Below, piece after piece: positions 17,291 through 26,647 of a DNA stretch of 64,000 nt. Position numbers and translations under genes: made by a program. The notes beneath the pieces were generated by a model, which did not search any database, was not told the DNA's origin, and worked only from the letters and a program-made list of their open reading frames with translations. Numbering within the stretch: the first letter of the stretch is position 1; every line of letters begins with the position of its first letter. Origin of the DNA: Nocardioides sp. HDW12B (lineage in GTDB: Bacteria > Actinomycetota > Actinomycetes > Propionibacteriales > Nocardioidaceae); contig NZ_CP049867.1 of assembly GCF_011299595.1 (NCBI RefSeq), forward strand, positions 1,426,001 through 1,490,000, given 5' to 3'.

Positions 17291-17924
17291 AGGGGGAGGC
17301 GAAGGTGACCGGCAGGCTCAGACCGTGGAAGCAGGCGGGGTCGGTCACGCCGGCGCCCTCGCCGGTGGCGAGGATCTCCGGCAGCGCCTCGAGGGGTACG
17401 TCGAGCGCGGCGCAGCGGGGCGCGTCCCAGGCCCCGGTCGCGGGGTCGGTGAGCCCGAGGCGCCGGGCGTGGCCGGGGTCCGTGACGTGCCAGGTGCCCC
17501 GGGTCATGCGCGCGACCACGTAGGACTCGACGGTCCCGACGGCGTAGCGGCCGGCGTGGACCAGCGCCCAGGTGTGCGGCTCGTTGACCGCGAGCCACGC
17601 CAGCACGGCTCCGGGGCCCGACGTGCGGCCGGTGGCCGCCCCGCGCTCGTCCTCGCTCAGCACCGCCGGGCGTGCGGCGCCGAGGGTCTCCTGGTCCCAG
17701 ACCACGAGGGTGGGGTCGCTGACCACCGCGACTCTCGTCGGCGCCGGGCTGTGGTCGAGCACCGACCGCGTGACGGCGAGCAGCGCGCGCCAGACGTCCT
17801 CGGGCGACTGCTCCAAGCGGCCGTCGGCCGGCGTCTGGCGCGTCAGGTCGAAGACGGCTGCCCCGCCACCGGCGACGGTCGCGGTGATCGATCCGGACCG
17901 GACGTGGACCGACAGCAGGGTCAC
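17289..17924 (-). CDS. FGGY-kinase-like N-terminal half (short protein)
   Basis: 211 residues from a GTG overlapping the DUF1028 stop (GTGA). The pattern LLSVHVRSGSITATV..., DGRLEQSPEDVWRALL, then HTWALVHAGRYAVGTVESYV, VTDPGHARRLGLTDPATGAWD and LPEILATGEGAG follows the N-terminal actin-like half of FGGY carbohydrate kinases such as glycerol kinase. The first phosphate loop normally reads D-x-G-T; here it is VHVRSG without the Asp, and the whole C-terminal ATP-binding half (~250 residues) is absent, so kinase activity is unlikely. It may be a regulatory remnant or a sugar-binding relic. No frameshift toward a C-terminal half was seen downstream, where the 22-bp repeats begin. Confidence 0.65.
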   Translation of the reverse strand: MTLLSVHVRSGSITATVAGGGAAVFDLTRQTPADGRLEQSPEDVWRALLAVTRSVLDHSPAPTRVAVVSDPTLVVWDQETLGAARPAVLSEDERGAATGRTSGPGAVLAWLAVNEPHTWALVHAGRYAVGTVESYVVARMTRGTWHVTDPGHARRLGLTDPATGAWDAPRCAALDVPLEALPEILATGEGAGVTDPACFHGLSLPVTFASP

Positions 17925-18733
17925 GAGCGCTCGCGCAGGATCGCCAGCACGCGGCGATCGACCCAGTCGGGTCCGACGCGCATCTCGTAGTTCTCCGTGC
18001 CGACCCAGGCGTCGAAGTCGCGGGCCCCGAGCGCGGTGGCGCGGGACTCGAGCTCCTCGCGCAGCGCGTCGTCGACGGCGACCTTCTCCTCGTCGGTCGA
18101 GGCGGTCAGGTAGAGCTCGTGCAGGTCGACCAGCCGGGCCAGCTCGGCGCACGGGTCGGTGTGGTCGTCGACCCGCAGGTCGACCGCGACGTCGTCGCCG
18201 CCGTCGTACCCGGCCCCCTCGCTGACGACGAAGAGCGCGGCGCTCTGCCGTCCGCGACGGTCGCCCCCGGCGGCGTCGCCGGCCTGCAGCGCGTCCAGCA
18301 GGCGGCGCCCGAGGGGGAGCGTCTCGTCGGAGGACCGCCAGGCCTCGAGCATGGCCTCGACGACCTCGGGGCCGACGAGGATGTTGCCCTGCACGGCGAC
18401 GTCGGTGTCGACGATCCCGCCGGCCCAGTCCAGGCACGCCGTACCGGTGTAGGACGCGGCGTGGCCGTCGACGTCGATGATCCCGACCTGGCGGTGGTCG
18501 CGGTCCTCGTCGTCGGCGAGCATCCGCTCCAGCGCGACGGCTGCGGTGGCGCCCTCGTCCATCAACGACAGGCCCACGGGCTTGAAGGCGACGTTGGCCG
18601 AGGCCTGGGTCGCGACGGCGCCGACGCCGGCGACGGCGGCCGGGACGGCCGAGCCGACCCCGAGGAACTTGGAGGCCACGGCCACGCCCCAGGCGCTCCC
18701 GTCGGCGGACCGGGCGACGATCGAGAAGGTCAT
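17921..18733 (-). CDS. DUF1028 family protein (Ntn-hydrolase-like)
   Basis: 270 residues. It opens with MTFSIVARSADGSAWGVAVASK, and has GVGAVATQASANV and VAVQGNILVG blocks, all typical of DUF1028. These proteins have an Ntn-hydrolase-like fold with unknown substrates and are often near peptidase or transport genes. The ATG at 18733 lies 7 bases after a TACGGT box on the minus strand, so the transcript is probably leaderless. It is coupled to the half-kinase by a 4-base overlap and divergent from pfkA. Confidence 0.88.
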   Translation of the reverse strand: MTFSIVARSADGSAWGVAVASKFLGVGSAVPAAVAGVGAVATQASANVAFKPVGLSLMDEGATAAVALERMLADDEDRDHRQVGIIDVDGHAASYTGTACLDWAGGIVDTDVAVQGNILVGPEVVEAMLEAWRSSDETLPLGRRLLDALQAGDAAGGDRRGRQSAALFVVSEGAGYDGGDDVAVDLRVDDHTDPCAELARLVDLHELYLTASTDEEKVAVDDALREELESRATALGARDFDAWVGTENYEMRVGPDWVDRRVLAILRERS

Positions 18734-18740
18734 GGGGGCG

Positions 18741-18746
18741 ACCGTA
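18741..18746 (-). promoter_or_regulatory. Leaderless-type -10 box of the DUF1028 gene
   Basis: TACGGT on the minus strand, 7 bases from the ATG at 18733; a TTGAAC lies 19 bases further upstream. Confidence 0.55.
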
Positions 18747-18783
18747 GCGCCGTGACCACTGGAACGTTCAAACCCGATCCCGC

Positions 18784-18789
18784 TACGGT
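18784..18789 (+). promoter_or_regulatory. Leaderless-type -10 box of pfkA
   Basis: TACGGT is followed by 6 bases and the ATG at 18796. The palindrome GAACGTTC (18762-18769) lies between this and the divergent promoter and could be an operator (inference). Confidence 0.55.
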
Positions 18790-18795
18790 GCTGTC

Positions 18796-19824
18796 ATGCG
18801 TATCGGAGTGCTCACCGGTGGTGGCGACTGTCCTGGACTCAACGCGGTCATCCGCGGCGTCGTGCGGAAGGGGGTCGGCACCTACGGCTTCGACTTCGTC
18901 GGCTTCCGCGACGGCTGGCGCGGTCCGCTGGAGAACCTCACGACCCCGCTGGGCGTCGACCAGGTCCGCGGCATCCTGCCGCGCGGCGGCACGATCCTGA
19001 AGTCGTCGCGGACCAACCCCTTCAAGGTCGAGAACGGCGTCGAGCGGATCAAGGAGAACCTGGCCGCCAACGACGTCGACGCCCTCATCGCCATCGGCGG
19101 CGAGGACACCCTCGGCGTGGCGACGAAGCTCGCCGACCTGGGCGTCAACGTCGTCGGCGTGCCCAAGACCATCGACAACGACCTGTCGGGCACCGACTTC
19201 ACCTTCGGCTTCGACACCGCGGTCAACATCGCGATGGAGGCCATCGACCGGCTGCACACCACCGCCGAGTCCCACCACCGCGTGCTCGTCGTGGAGGTCA
19301 TGGGCCGCCACGCCGGCTGGATCGCCCTGCACGCCGGCATGGCCGGCGGGGCCAACATCATCCTCATCCCCGAGAAGCCCTTCGACATCGCCAAGGTCTG
19401 CGAGTACGTCGAGCGCCGCTTCGAGACGCAGTACACGCCCATCGTCGTCGTCTCCGAGGGCGCCGTCCCCGTCGAGGGCGGCGACATGACGCTCGTCAGC
19501 GGCGAGAAGGACGCCTTCGGGCACGTCCGCCTCGGCGGCATCGGCGACCGGCTGGCCAAGGAGATCGAGGACCGCACCGGCAAGGAGGCCCGCGCGGTCG
19601 TCCTCGGTCACGTCCAGCGCGGCGGCACGCCCACCGCCTTCGACCGCTGGCTCGCCACCCGCTTCGGTCTCCAGGCCGTCACCGCCGTCGCCGAGGGCGA
19701 CTTCGGGACGATGGTCGCCCTGCGCGGCAAGGACATCGTCCGCGTCCCGCTCATCGAGGGCACCGGCGAGCTCAAGGTCGTCTCGCCCGAGGAGTACGCC
19801 GAGGCCGAGGTCTTCTTCGGCTGA
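18796..19824 (+). CDS. pfkA: 6-phosphofructokinase, group III, pyrophosphate-type residues
   Basis: 342 residues. Phosphoryl-donor loop GGDCPGLN (9-16), GGEDTLG (101-107), catalytic PKTIDND (123-129), MGRHAGW and a C-terminal effector-like domain. E. coli numbering applies directly: position 104 is Asp and 124 is Lys, the pair that marks pyrophosphate-using enzymes; ATP-users carry Gly at both. So it likely interconverts fructose 6-phosphate and fructose 1,6-bisphosphate with PPi, reversibly, in the cytosol. Group III members of actinobacteria include both kinds, hence the biochemical donor is inferred from residues. It is followed by a 10-copy 10-bp repeat. Confidence 0.93.
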   Translation: MRIGVLTGGGDCPGLNAVIRGVVRKGVGTYGFDFVGFRDGWRGPLENLTTPLGVDQVRGILPRGGTILKSSRTNPFKVENGVERIKENLAANDVDALIAIGGEDTLGVATKLADLGVNVVGVPKTIDNDLSGTDFTFGFDTAVNIAMEAIDRLHTTAESHHRVLVVEVMGRHAGWIALHAGMAGGANIILIPEKPFDIAKVCEYVERRFETQYTPIVVVSEGAVPVEGGDMTLVSGEKDAFGHVRLGGIGDRLAKEIEDRTGKEARAVVLGHVQRGGTPTAFDRWLATRFGLQAVTAVAEGDFGTMVALRGKDIVRVPLIEGTGELKVVSPEEYAEAEVFFG

Positions 19825-19830
19825 CGCCGG

Positions 19831-19930
19831 CCCGATCCGGCCCGATCCGGCCCGATCCGGCCCGATCCGGCCCGATCCGGCCCGATCCGGCCCGATCCGG
19901 CCCGATCCGGCCCGATCCGGCCCGATCCGG
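19831..19930. repeat. Ten perfect copies of a 10-bp repeat
   Basis: The unit CCCGATCCGG is repeated exactly ten times with no mismatch in the 182-bp gap between pfkA and the class II DAHP synthase gene. Each copy carries GATC, spaced one DNA helical turn apart. The promoter box of the downstream gene lies 65 bp after the last copy. The perfect copies point to recent expansion. Confidence 0.97.
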
Positions 19931-19994
19931 CGCTGCCGACGTCGGACCCCGTCCGTCGCAGGGCGGCGGGCGGGAGCACCGGGTGGCGCCCACC

Positions 19995-20000
19995 TAGAAT
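19995..20000 (+). promoter_or_regulatory. Leaderless-type -10 box of the class II DAHP synthase gene
   Basis: TAGAAT, then 6 bases, then GTG at 20007. No ribosome site is present, which fits a leaderless transcript. Confidence 0.6.
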
Positions 20001-20006
20001 CGGGGC

Positions 20007-21359
<1,353 letters not shown>

Positions 21360-22339
21360 CCGGGCCGGCCGGAGTTGCCGGAGTTGCCGGAGTGGGTGGA
21401 CCGGCCGGGCCCGACGGCCTGCGCGACCGCGGACGACGTACGGCGACCAGCACGCCGACCAGCATGACCACGCCACCGCCGACCTCGAACGGACCCGGCA
21501 CGTCACCGCGCACCAGCCACGAGGTCAGCATTGCCACCGGCGGGACCAGCAGGATCCACGGGACCACGGCGGCCGCCGGGTTGCGCGACAGCAGCGTGTT
21601 GAAGATGCCGTAGCCCACCAGCGAGGCCAGTCCCGCGGTGTAGAGGGTTGACAGCGCGGCCGGCCAGCCGAAGGCCGCGATCCCGGCCGCCACTTCGTCC
21701 GGCCCGTTCACGGCGAGGGCGAGCAGCAGGGCCGGCACGGGCACGACGATCCCCGACCACACCGTGAGGCCGAGTCCGCCGGGCACCCCCGCAGCGCGGG
21801 CGACCACGTTGCCGACGCCCCAGCTGAGGGCGGCGGCCAGGCACAGCAGCAGCGCGACCAGCGGCACGGTCGCCTCGCGGCCGACACCGACCGTCACCAG
21901 GCCTGTGACGCCCAGGGCGACGCCGACGACCTGGGGTCGGGTGGGCCGCTCGCCCAGGGCGCCGGCGGCGATGACGACGGTGAAGATGACCTGGGCCTGA
22001 AGCACGAGCGCGGCCAGCCCGGGGGGCATGCCGGCCTCCAGCGAGAGGTAGAGGAAACCGAACTGGCCGAGCGACATGAGGCTCCCCACGGCCAGCAGCG
22101 TCCGCCAGCCGACGTCGGGGCGCGGCACGAGCAGCACGGCGGGGAAGACCACCGCGACGAACCGGATCGCGAGGAACAGCAGCGGCGGGACGCCCGCCAT
22201 GCCTTCGTCGATGACCAGGAAGTTCACGCCCCACAGCAGGGCCACCAGGGCGGCGAGCAGGCAGTCGCGTCGGGTCACGGGTCCATGCTCGTCGACAAGG
22301 ACCGTGAAGCACCAGCGCACAGATCTGCGGTCCACTCGG

Positions 22340-22345
22340 TAGCGT
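22340..22345 (+). promoter_or_regulatory. Leaderless-type -10 box of the LysR gene
   Basis: TAGCGT, 6 bases, then ATG at 22352. The 73-bp shared intergenic region with the EamA gene probably also holds the LysR site. Confidence 0.55.
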
Positions 22346-22351
22346 GGCTTC

Positions 22352-23284
22352 ATGATCGATCTCGCTGCCCTGGAGTCGCTGCGCGCTGTGGCCCACCACG
22401 CGTCGGTCAACGGCGCGGCCCGGGCGCTCGGATTCACGCCGAGCGCGGTCTCCCAGCAGGTGAAGCGGCTCGAGCGGGGCGTCGGGGTGCCCCTGCTGGA
22501 GCGCGTGGGACGCGGCGTCGTGCTGACCGCCGCCGGGCAGCGGCTCGTCGACGACACCGGCGAGCTGCGCGAGCGGCTGGAGCGGATCGAGGCCGAGGTG
22601 CGCCTGGCGGCGGGGGAGGTCGCCGGGTCGCTGCAGGTCGCGACCTTCTCGACCGCCACGCGCGGGCTCGTGGGCCCGGTCCTGCGCCGTCTGCGGGAGG
22701 AGCACCCCGACCTCCAGGTCACCCTGCAGGAGCAGGAGCCCTGGGACACCGTCGACCTCGTGGCCACCGGACGCGTCGACCTCGGTCTCGCCCACAGCTG
22801 GGGCGACCTGCCGCTGACCGTGCCCGCGCACGTGCGCACCACGGACGTGGCCCGCGACGTCGCCGACGTGCTCGTGCCCGTCGACCACCCGCTGGCGGCG
22901 CGCGAGAGCGTGCGGCCCACCGACCTGCGCGAGGTCGACTGGGTGGCCACCGCGAGCGGCACGATCTGCCGCCAGTGGCTGTCCCGGATGTACGTCGGCA
23001 CCGGCACCTCGCCGCGCATCGTCCACGAGGCCGCCGAGTTCGACTCCCACGTCGCCGTGGTCGCCGCCGGGCTCGCCGTCGCGCTGGTGCCCCGGCTCGG
23101 CCGGGCCGCCCTGCCGGCGGAGGTGGTGGCAGTGCCGGTCGTCGACCCCGTCCCCGAGCGGACCGTCACCGCGCTGCACCGCCGCAGCATGGACAGCTCC
23201 CCGGCGGTGCGGGCCCTGCTCGCCGCCCTCGTCGAGGCGCCCGGCGGCCACCTCGCCCGAGGGGCGCCCGCGTCGCCTGCCTAG
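22352..23284 (+). CDS. LysR-family transcriptional regulator
   Basis: 310 residues. N-terminal winged HTH: LAALESLRAVAHHASVNGAA, then ALGFTPSAVSQQVKRLE (recognition helix ~29-45), followed by the coiled linker and a periplasmic-binding-like effector domain (~90-290) with VDLGLAHSW and AAGLAVALVPRL. It most likely regulates the divergent EamA exporter and itself. The effector is unknown. Its stop TAG is part of the probable -10 box of the threonine aldolase gene just downstream. Confidence 0.92.
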   Translation: MIDLAALESLRAVAHHASVNGAARALGFTPSAVSQQVKRLERGVGVPLLERVGRGVVLTAAGQRLVDDTGELRERLERIEAEVRLAAGEVAGSLQVATFSTATRGLVGPVLRRLREEHPDLQVTLQEQEPWDTVDLVATGRVDLGLAHSWGDLPLTVPAHVRTTDVARDVADVLVPVDHPLAARESVRPTDLREVDWVATASGTICRQWLSRMYVGTGTSPRIVHEAAEFDSHVAVVAAGLAVALVPRLGRAALPAEVVAVPVVDPVPERTVTALHRRSMDSSPAVRALLAALVEAPGGHLARGAPASPA

Positions 23285-23287
23285 GGT
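23282..23287 (+). promoter_or_regulatory. Leaderless-type -10 box of the threonine aldolase gene
   Basis: TAGGGT overlaps the LysR stop codon; 7 bases later is the GTG at 23295, which matches the usual family N-terminus. Confidence 0.5.
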
Positions 23288-23294
23288 GGCTCGC

Positions 23295-24287
<993 letters not shown>

Positions 24288-24298
24288 CCCGGGGACCC

Positions 24299-24373
24299 GC
24301 ATGTAACGCGGGGTTATGGACGCCGACCAAGGAGCACAACCCGTGCGAGGCGTCCACAAGCCTCGGTCGGAAG
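24299..24373 (+). repeat. 75-bp inverted repeat element, left copy
   Basis: This copy and its reverse complement at 26442-26516 match at 67 of 75 positions. Inside, TTATGGACGCC (24314-24324) can pair with GGCGTCCACAA (24349-24359) with one mismatch, giving a hairpin with an 11-bp stem and a 24-base loop. The two copies enclose the membrane-protein gene and the class I DAHP synthase gene with its leader. No transposase lies between them. Confidence 0.9.
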
Positions 24374-24402
24374 GGCCGCAACGGCCCTCGTCACCTCGGC
24401 GG

Positions 24403-25008
24403 TCACCCCGGCGGGCGGAGACCCACCTCGCTGAGCTCCAGTCGAGCCAGCGCCCGTACGGCGTCAGGGTCGCCGCGCCGCCAAGCACCTGCGGGGTCGT
24501 CGCTGATGCGTGCCAGCCGGTGCAGCGGCTGGTGGGCCAGCGCCCGGAGCGCGAACAGGTCGAGGTCGTCGGCGGTGTCGACGAAACGCTGCCCGGCTGC
24601 CGCCTCCCGCGCGAACGCCCAGCGGCGCGGCACGTAGAGCGCCAGAGCCAGCAGGATCGGCACCACCCCGATGGCCAGCGCCAGCCAGAAGGCCAGCGTC
24701 TCGACCGCGTCGACCTGGTCGAGGCCGGCAGCCGCCAGCCGGTCGGCCGCGTCCCCGGCGCCGTCGAAGGGCGTCCGCAGCTCGTCACCGATCAGCGGTG
24801 CCCCGTCGACCGCGCTGCCGGCCTCGCGCAACCGCTCGGCCAGCCCGGCCGACGCCTCGTTGACCTGCTCGCCGGGCTCGGCGAGCAGCATCACGGCGTC
24901 GTGGACCAGCCGGGCCAGCAGCACCGACCCCACCACCCAGGCCACGAGCAGGAGGTCGCCGGTCGCCTGGACGGCACGGCGGGCGGGCAGGTCGGCGTAC
25001 AGCTTCAT
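24403..25008 (-). CDS. Hypothetical membrane protein
   Basis: 201 residues from ATG 25008, 43 bp after the stop of the class I DAHP synthase gene. Two hydrophobic helices (~17-40 and ~105-130) flank an Ala/Asp/Glu-rich helical region; the C-terminus is cytosolic-like and charged. No domain was recognised; the layout is seen in many actinobacterial proteins of unknown role. Probably transcribed with the DAHP synthase from the attenuator-controlled promoter. It lies inside the segment bounded by 75-bp inverted repeats. Confidence 0.75.
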   Translation of the reverse strand: MKLYADLPARRAVQATGDLLLVAWVVGSVLLARLVHDAVMLLAEPGEQVNEASAGLAERLREAGSAVDGAPLIGDELRTPFDGAGDAADRLAAAGLDQVDAVETLAFWLALAIGVVPILLALALYVPRRWAFAREAAAGQRFVDTADDLDLFALRALAHQPLHRLARISDDPAGAWRRGDPDAVRALARLELSEVGLRPPG

Positions 25009-25051
25009 GCCGGGGATCCTGCCCCGCTCGTGCCCGTCCAGACGGGACCGG

Positions 25052-26104
25052 TCAGGCCGTCGTACGCACCTTCGCCCCGGCGTCGTGACGCCCCAGCACC
25101 GGCGGGAGCTGGCGCATCGCCTGGGCCAGCGAGCGCAGGTCGCTGCCGAACAGCGCCTGCGGGCCGTCGCAGAGCGCATCCTCCGGGTTCGGGTGCACGT
25201 CGACGATGACGCCGTCGGCGCCCACTGCAACCGCGGCGCGCGAGAGGGGTACGACGAGCTCGCGCAGCCCGCCCGCGTGGGAGGGGTCGACGATGATCGG
25301 CAGGTGGCTCTTGGCCTGCACCACCGGCACCGCGGAGATGTCGAGGGTGTTGCGCGTCGCGGGCTCGAAGGTGCGGATGCCGCGCTCGCAGAGGACCACG
25401 TCGAGGTTGCCGCGCTGGGCGATGTACTCCGCCGCCATCAGCCACTCCTCGATCGTCGCGGTCATCCCGCGCTTGAGCAGCACCGGCTTGCCGGCGTCGC
25501 CGGCGGCCTGCAGCAGCCCGAAGTTGGCCATGTTGCGGGTACCGATCTGCAGCATGTCGGCGTGCTCGGCCACCACCGGCACGTCGCGGGCGTCGACGAC
25601 CTCGGTCACCACGGGCAGCCCGGTCGCCTCGCGCACGCCGGCGAGGATCTCCAGGCCGCGGACGCCCAGGCCCTGGAAGGCGTACGGCGACGTGCGCGGC
25701 TTGAAGGCTCCGCCGCGCATGATCGACGCACCGGCTGCCTTGGCCATCTCCACCGCCTCGAGCGTCTGCTGCTCGGACTCGACGGCACAGGGCCCGGCGA
25801 TGAACGTGAAGGTGTCGGGACCGATCGGCACCTGGTGGCCGCGGGGGCCCACCCAGACAGTGCTGCGGTCCGCGTGGTGCTGGCGGCTGACCAGCTTGAA
25901 CGGGTCCGAGATGCGGTGCACGTCGGCCACGCCGGGCAGGGTGCGCAGGTTGAGGCCGTGGAAGGAGTCGATGTCACCGACCAGGCCGATGATCGTGCGC
26001 ACCAGCCCCTTGCTGACGAACGCCGACCCTCCGACGCCCTCGACCTTCTCCACCACGTGCGCGATGTCCGCGTCCGTGGCCTCCGGCGCCATCACGACGA
26101 CCAT
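25052..26104 (-). CDS. aroF: 3-deoxy-7-phosphoheptulonate (DAHP) synthase, class I (type I-beta)
   Basis: 350 residues. Residues ~1-70 form a ferredoxin-like domain (a regulatory domain in Thermotoga maritima DAHP synthase), then a TIM barrel with AGPCAVES (Cys106), RGGAFKPRTSPY, LLKRGM and DPSHAGG (His276). The four metal ligands keep the T. maritima spacing: C106, H276, D302, D313, but the third, Glu in T. maritima, is Asp here. It performs the same step as the class II enzyme at 20 kb. AGAGGAA precedes the ATG. It is preceded by a leader with Trp, Tyr and Phe codons, so it is probably controlled by aromatic amino acid supply. Confidence 0.95.
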   Translation of the reverse strand: MVVVMAPEATDADIAHVVEKVEGVGGSAFVSKGLVRTIIGLVGDIDSFHGLNLRTLPGVADVHRISDPFKLVSRQHHADRSTVWVGPRGHQVPIGPDTFTFIAGPCAVESEQQTLEAVEMAKAAGASIMRGGAFKPRTSPYAFQGLGVRGLEILAGVREATGLPVVTEVVDARDVPVVAEHADMLQIGTRNMANFGLLQAAGDAGKPVLLKRGMTATIEEWLMAAEYIAQRGNLDVVLCERGIRTFEPATRNTLDISAVPVVQAKSHLPIIVDPSHAGGLRELVVPLSRAAVAVGADGVIVDVHPNPEDALCDGPQALFGSDLRSLAQAMRQLPPVLGRHDAGAKVRTTA

Positions 26105-26176
26105 GGGTTCCTCTTCTCTGTGGTCCCGGGTGAGCGGGATGGGTGGGTCGCCCCCGGCACGGCTCGAGACATGCGA

Positions 26177-26204
26177 AACGCCCCTCGCGTGAGCCAGGGG
26201 CGTT
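26177..26204 (-). terminator. Attenuator hairpin before aroF
   Basis: AACGCCCCT and AGGGGCGTT form a perfect 9-bp stem with a 10-base loop on the minus strand, followed by TCGC, 73 bases before the aroF start. The 5' arm can alternatively pair with GGGGTG (26247-26252) inside the leader ORF, which would stop the hairpin from forming (inference). Confidence 0.7.
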
Positions 26205-26224
26205 GGTGGAGCAGCGGGCGTCGT

Positions 26225-26290
26225 CTAACCGAGCCGGCTGCTCGGGCACCCCGAGCGGCAAGCAAAGGCATAGGTCCACGAGCGCTGCAC
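26225..26290 (-). CDS. Aromatic leader peptide of aroF
   Basis: A 21-residue ORF, GTG at 26290 to TAG at 26225, beginning MQRSWTYAFACRSG. It has Trp, Tyr and Phe within five residues. Tyr and Phe are encoded TAT and TTT, codons that are very rare in genes of this base composition. A TAGCCT box lies 6 bases upstream of the GTG, so the RNA would start at the peptide. Overlapping stems GCTCGGG/CCCGAGC (26240-26256) and GAGCAGC/GCTGCTC (26237-26243 with 26209-26215) are mutually exclusive and lie between the codons and the terminator. All this matches ribosome-stalling control by aromatic amino acids. Confidence 0.8.
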   Translation of the reverse strand: MQRSWTYAFACRSGCPSSRLG

Positions 26291-26296
26291 GGGACC

Positions 26297-26302
26297 AGGC
26301 TA
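26297..26302 (-). promoter_or_regulatory. Leaderless-type -10 box of the aroF leader
   Basis: TAGCCT on the minus strand, 6 bases from the GTG of the leader peptide at 26290. No -35 element was identified. Confidence 0.6.
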
Positions 26303-26360
26303 GGGGCGCGTCCGATCGGCGTCACGGACGTTCCGGCATGCGGACGCCGGTCGGTGCGGC

Positions 26361-26440
26361 GCGTCGTACGGCGGGGCGGGGCGTCGTACGACGGGGCCGG
26401 TCGTCGTGCGGCGGAACGGGGGGGCGTACGGCGGGGCGGG
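26361..26440. repeat. Four degenerate 20-bp tandem repeats
   Basis: Units of GCGTCGTACGGCGGGGCGGG type start at 26361, 26381, 26401 and 26421 and differ at a few positions. The array touches the right copy of the 75-bp element, which begins at 26442, and lies upstream of the aroF leader promoter. Confidence 0.8.
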
Positions 26441-26441
26441 G

Positions 26442-26516
26442 CTTCCGCGCGAGGGTTGTGGACGCCTCCCACGGGTTGTGACCCTTGCCCGGCGTCCATA
26501 ACCCCGCGTTACATGC
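26442..26516 (-). repeat. 75-bp inverted repeat element, right copy
   Basis: Reverse complement of the element at 24299-24373 (67 of 75 identical). The 11-bp internal stem is kept. Just outside it, two near-identical 18-bp stretches GTTACATGCGTGGTCCTG and GTTACGTGCCTGGTCCTG follow one another (26509-26545), so this side has further short duplication. Together with the 20-bp repeats, this explains most of the 540-bp gap between aroF and ftsK. Confidence 0.88.
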
Positions 26517-26634
26517 GTGGTCCTGGGTTACGTGCCTGGTCCTGCGCACATGGCTGGACCCGCGTGACACGGCGGAGGGCAGCGGAGGGGTGGGTGTGCG
26601 GCGTGGGAACCGTGTGACGGGAGTGGCGGTCGCG

Positions 26635-26640
26635 TAGATT
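26635..26640 (+). promoter_or_regulatory. Leaderless-type -10 box of ftsK
   Basis: TAGATT, 7 bases, then ATG at 26648. Confidence 0.6.
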
Positions 26641-26647
26641 CGCCCGC

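Noticed and set aside
19831-19930. CRISPR array
   Set aside because: Ten-bp units with no spacers; a simple tandem repeat.
24299-26516. Insertion sequence or transposon
   Set aside because: Inverted repeats are present but there is no transposase between them and no target-site duplication was seen.
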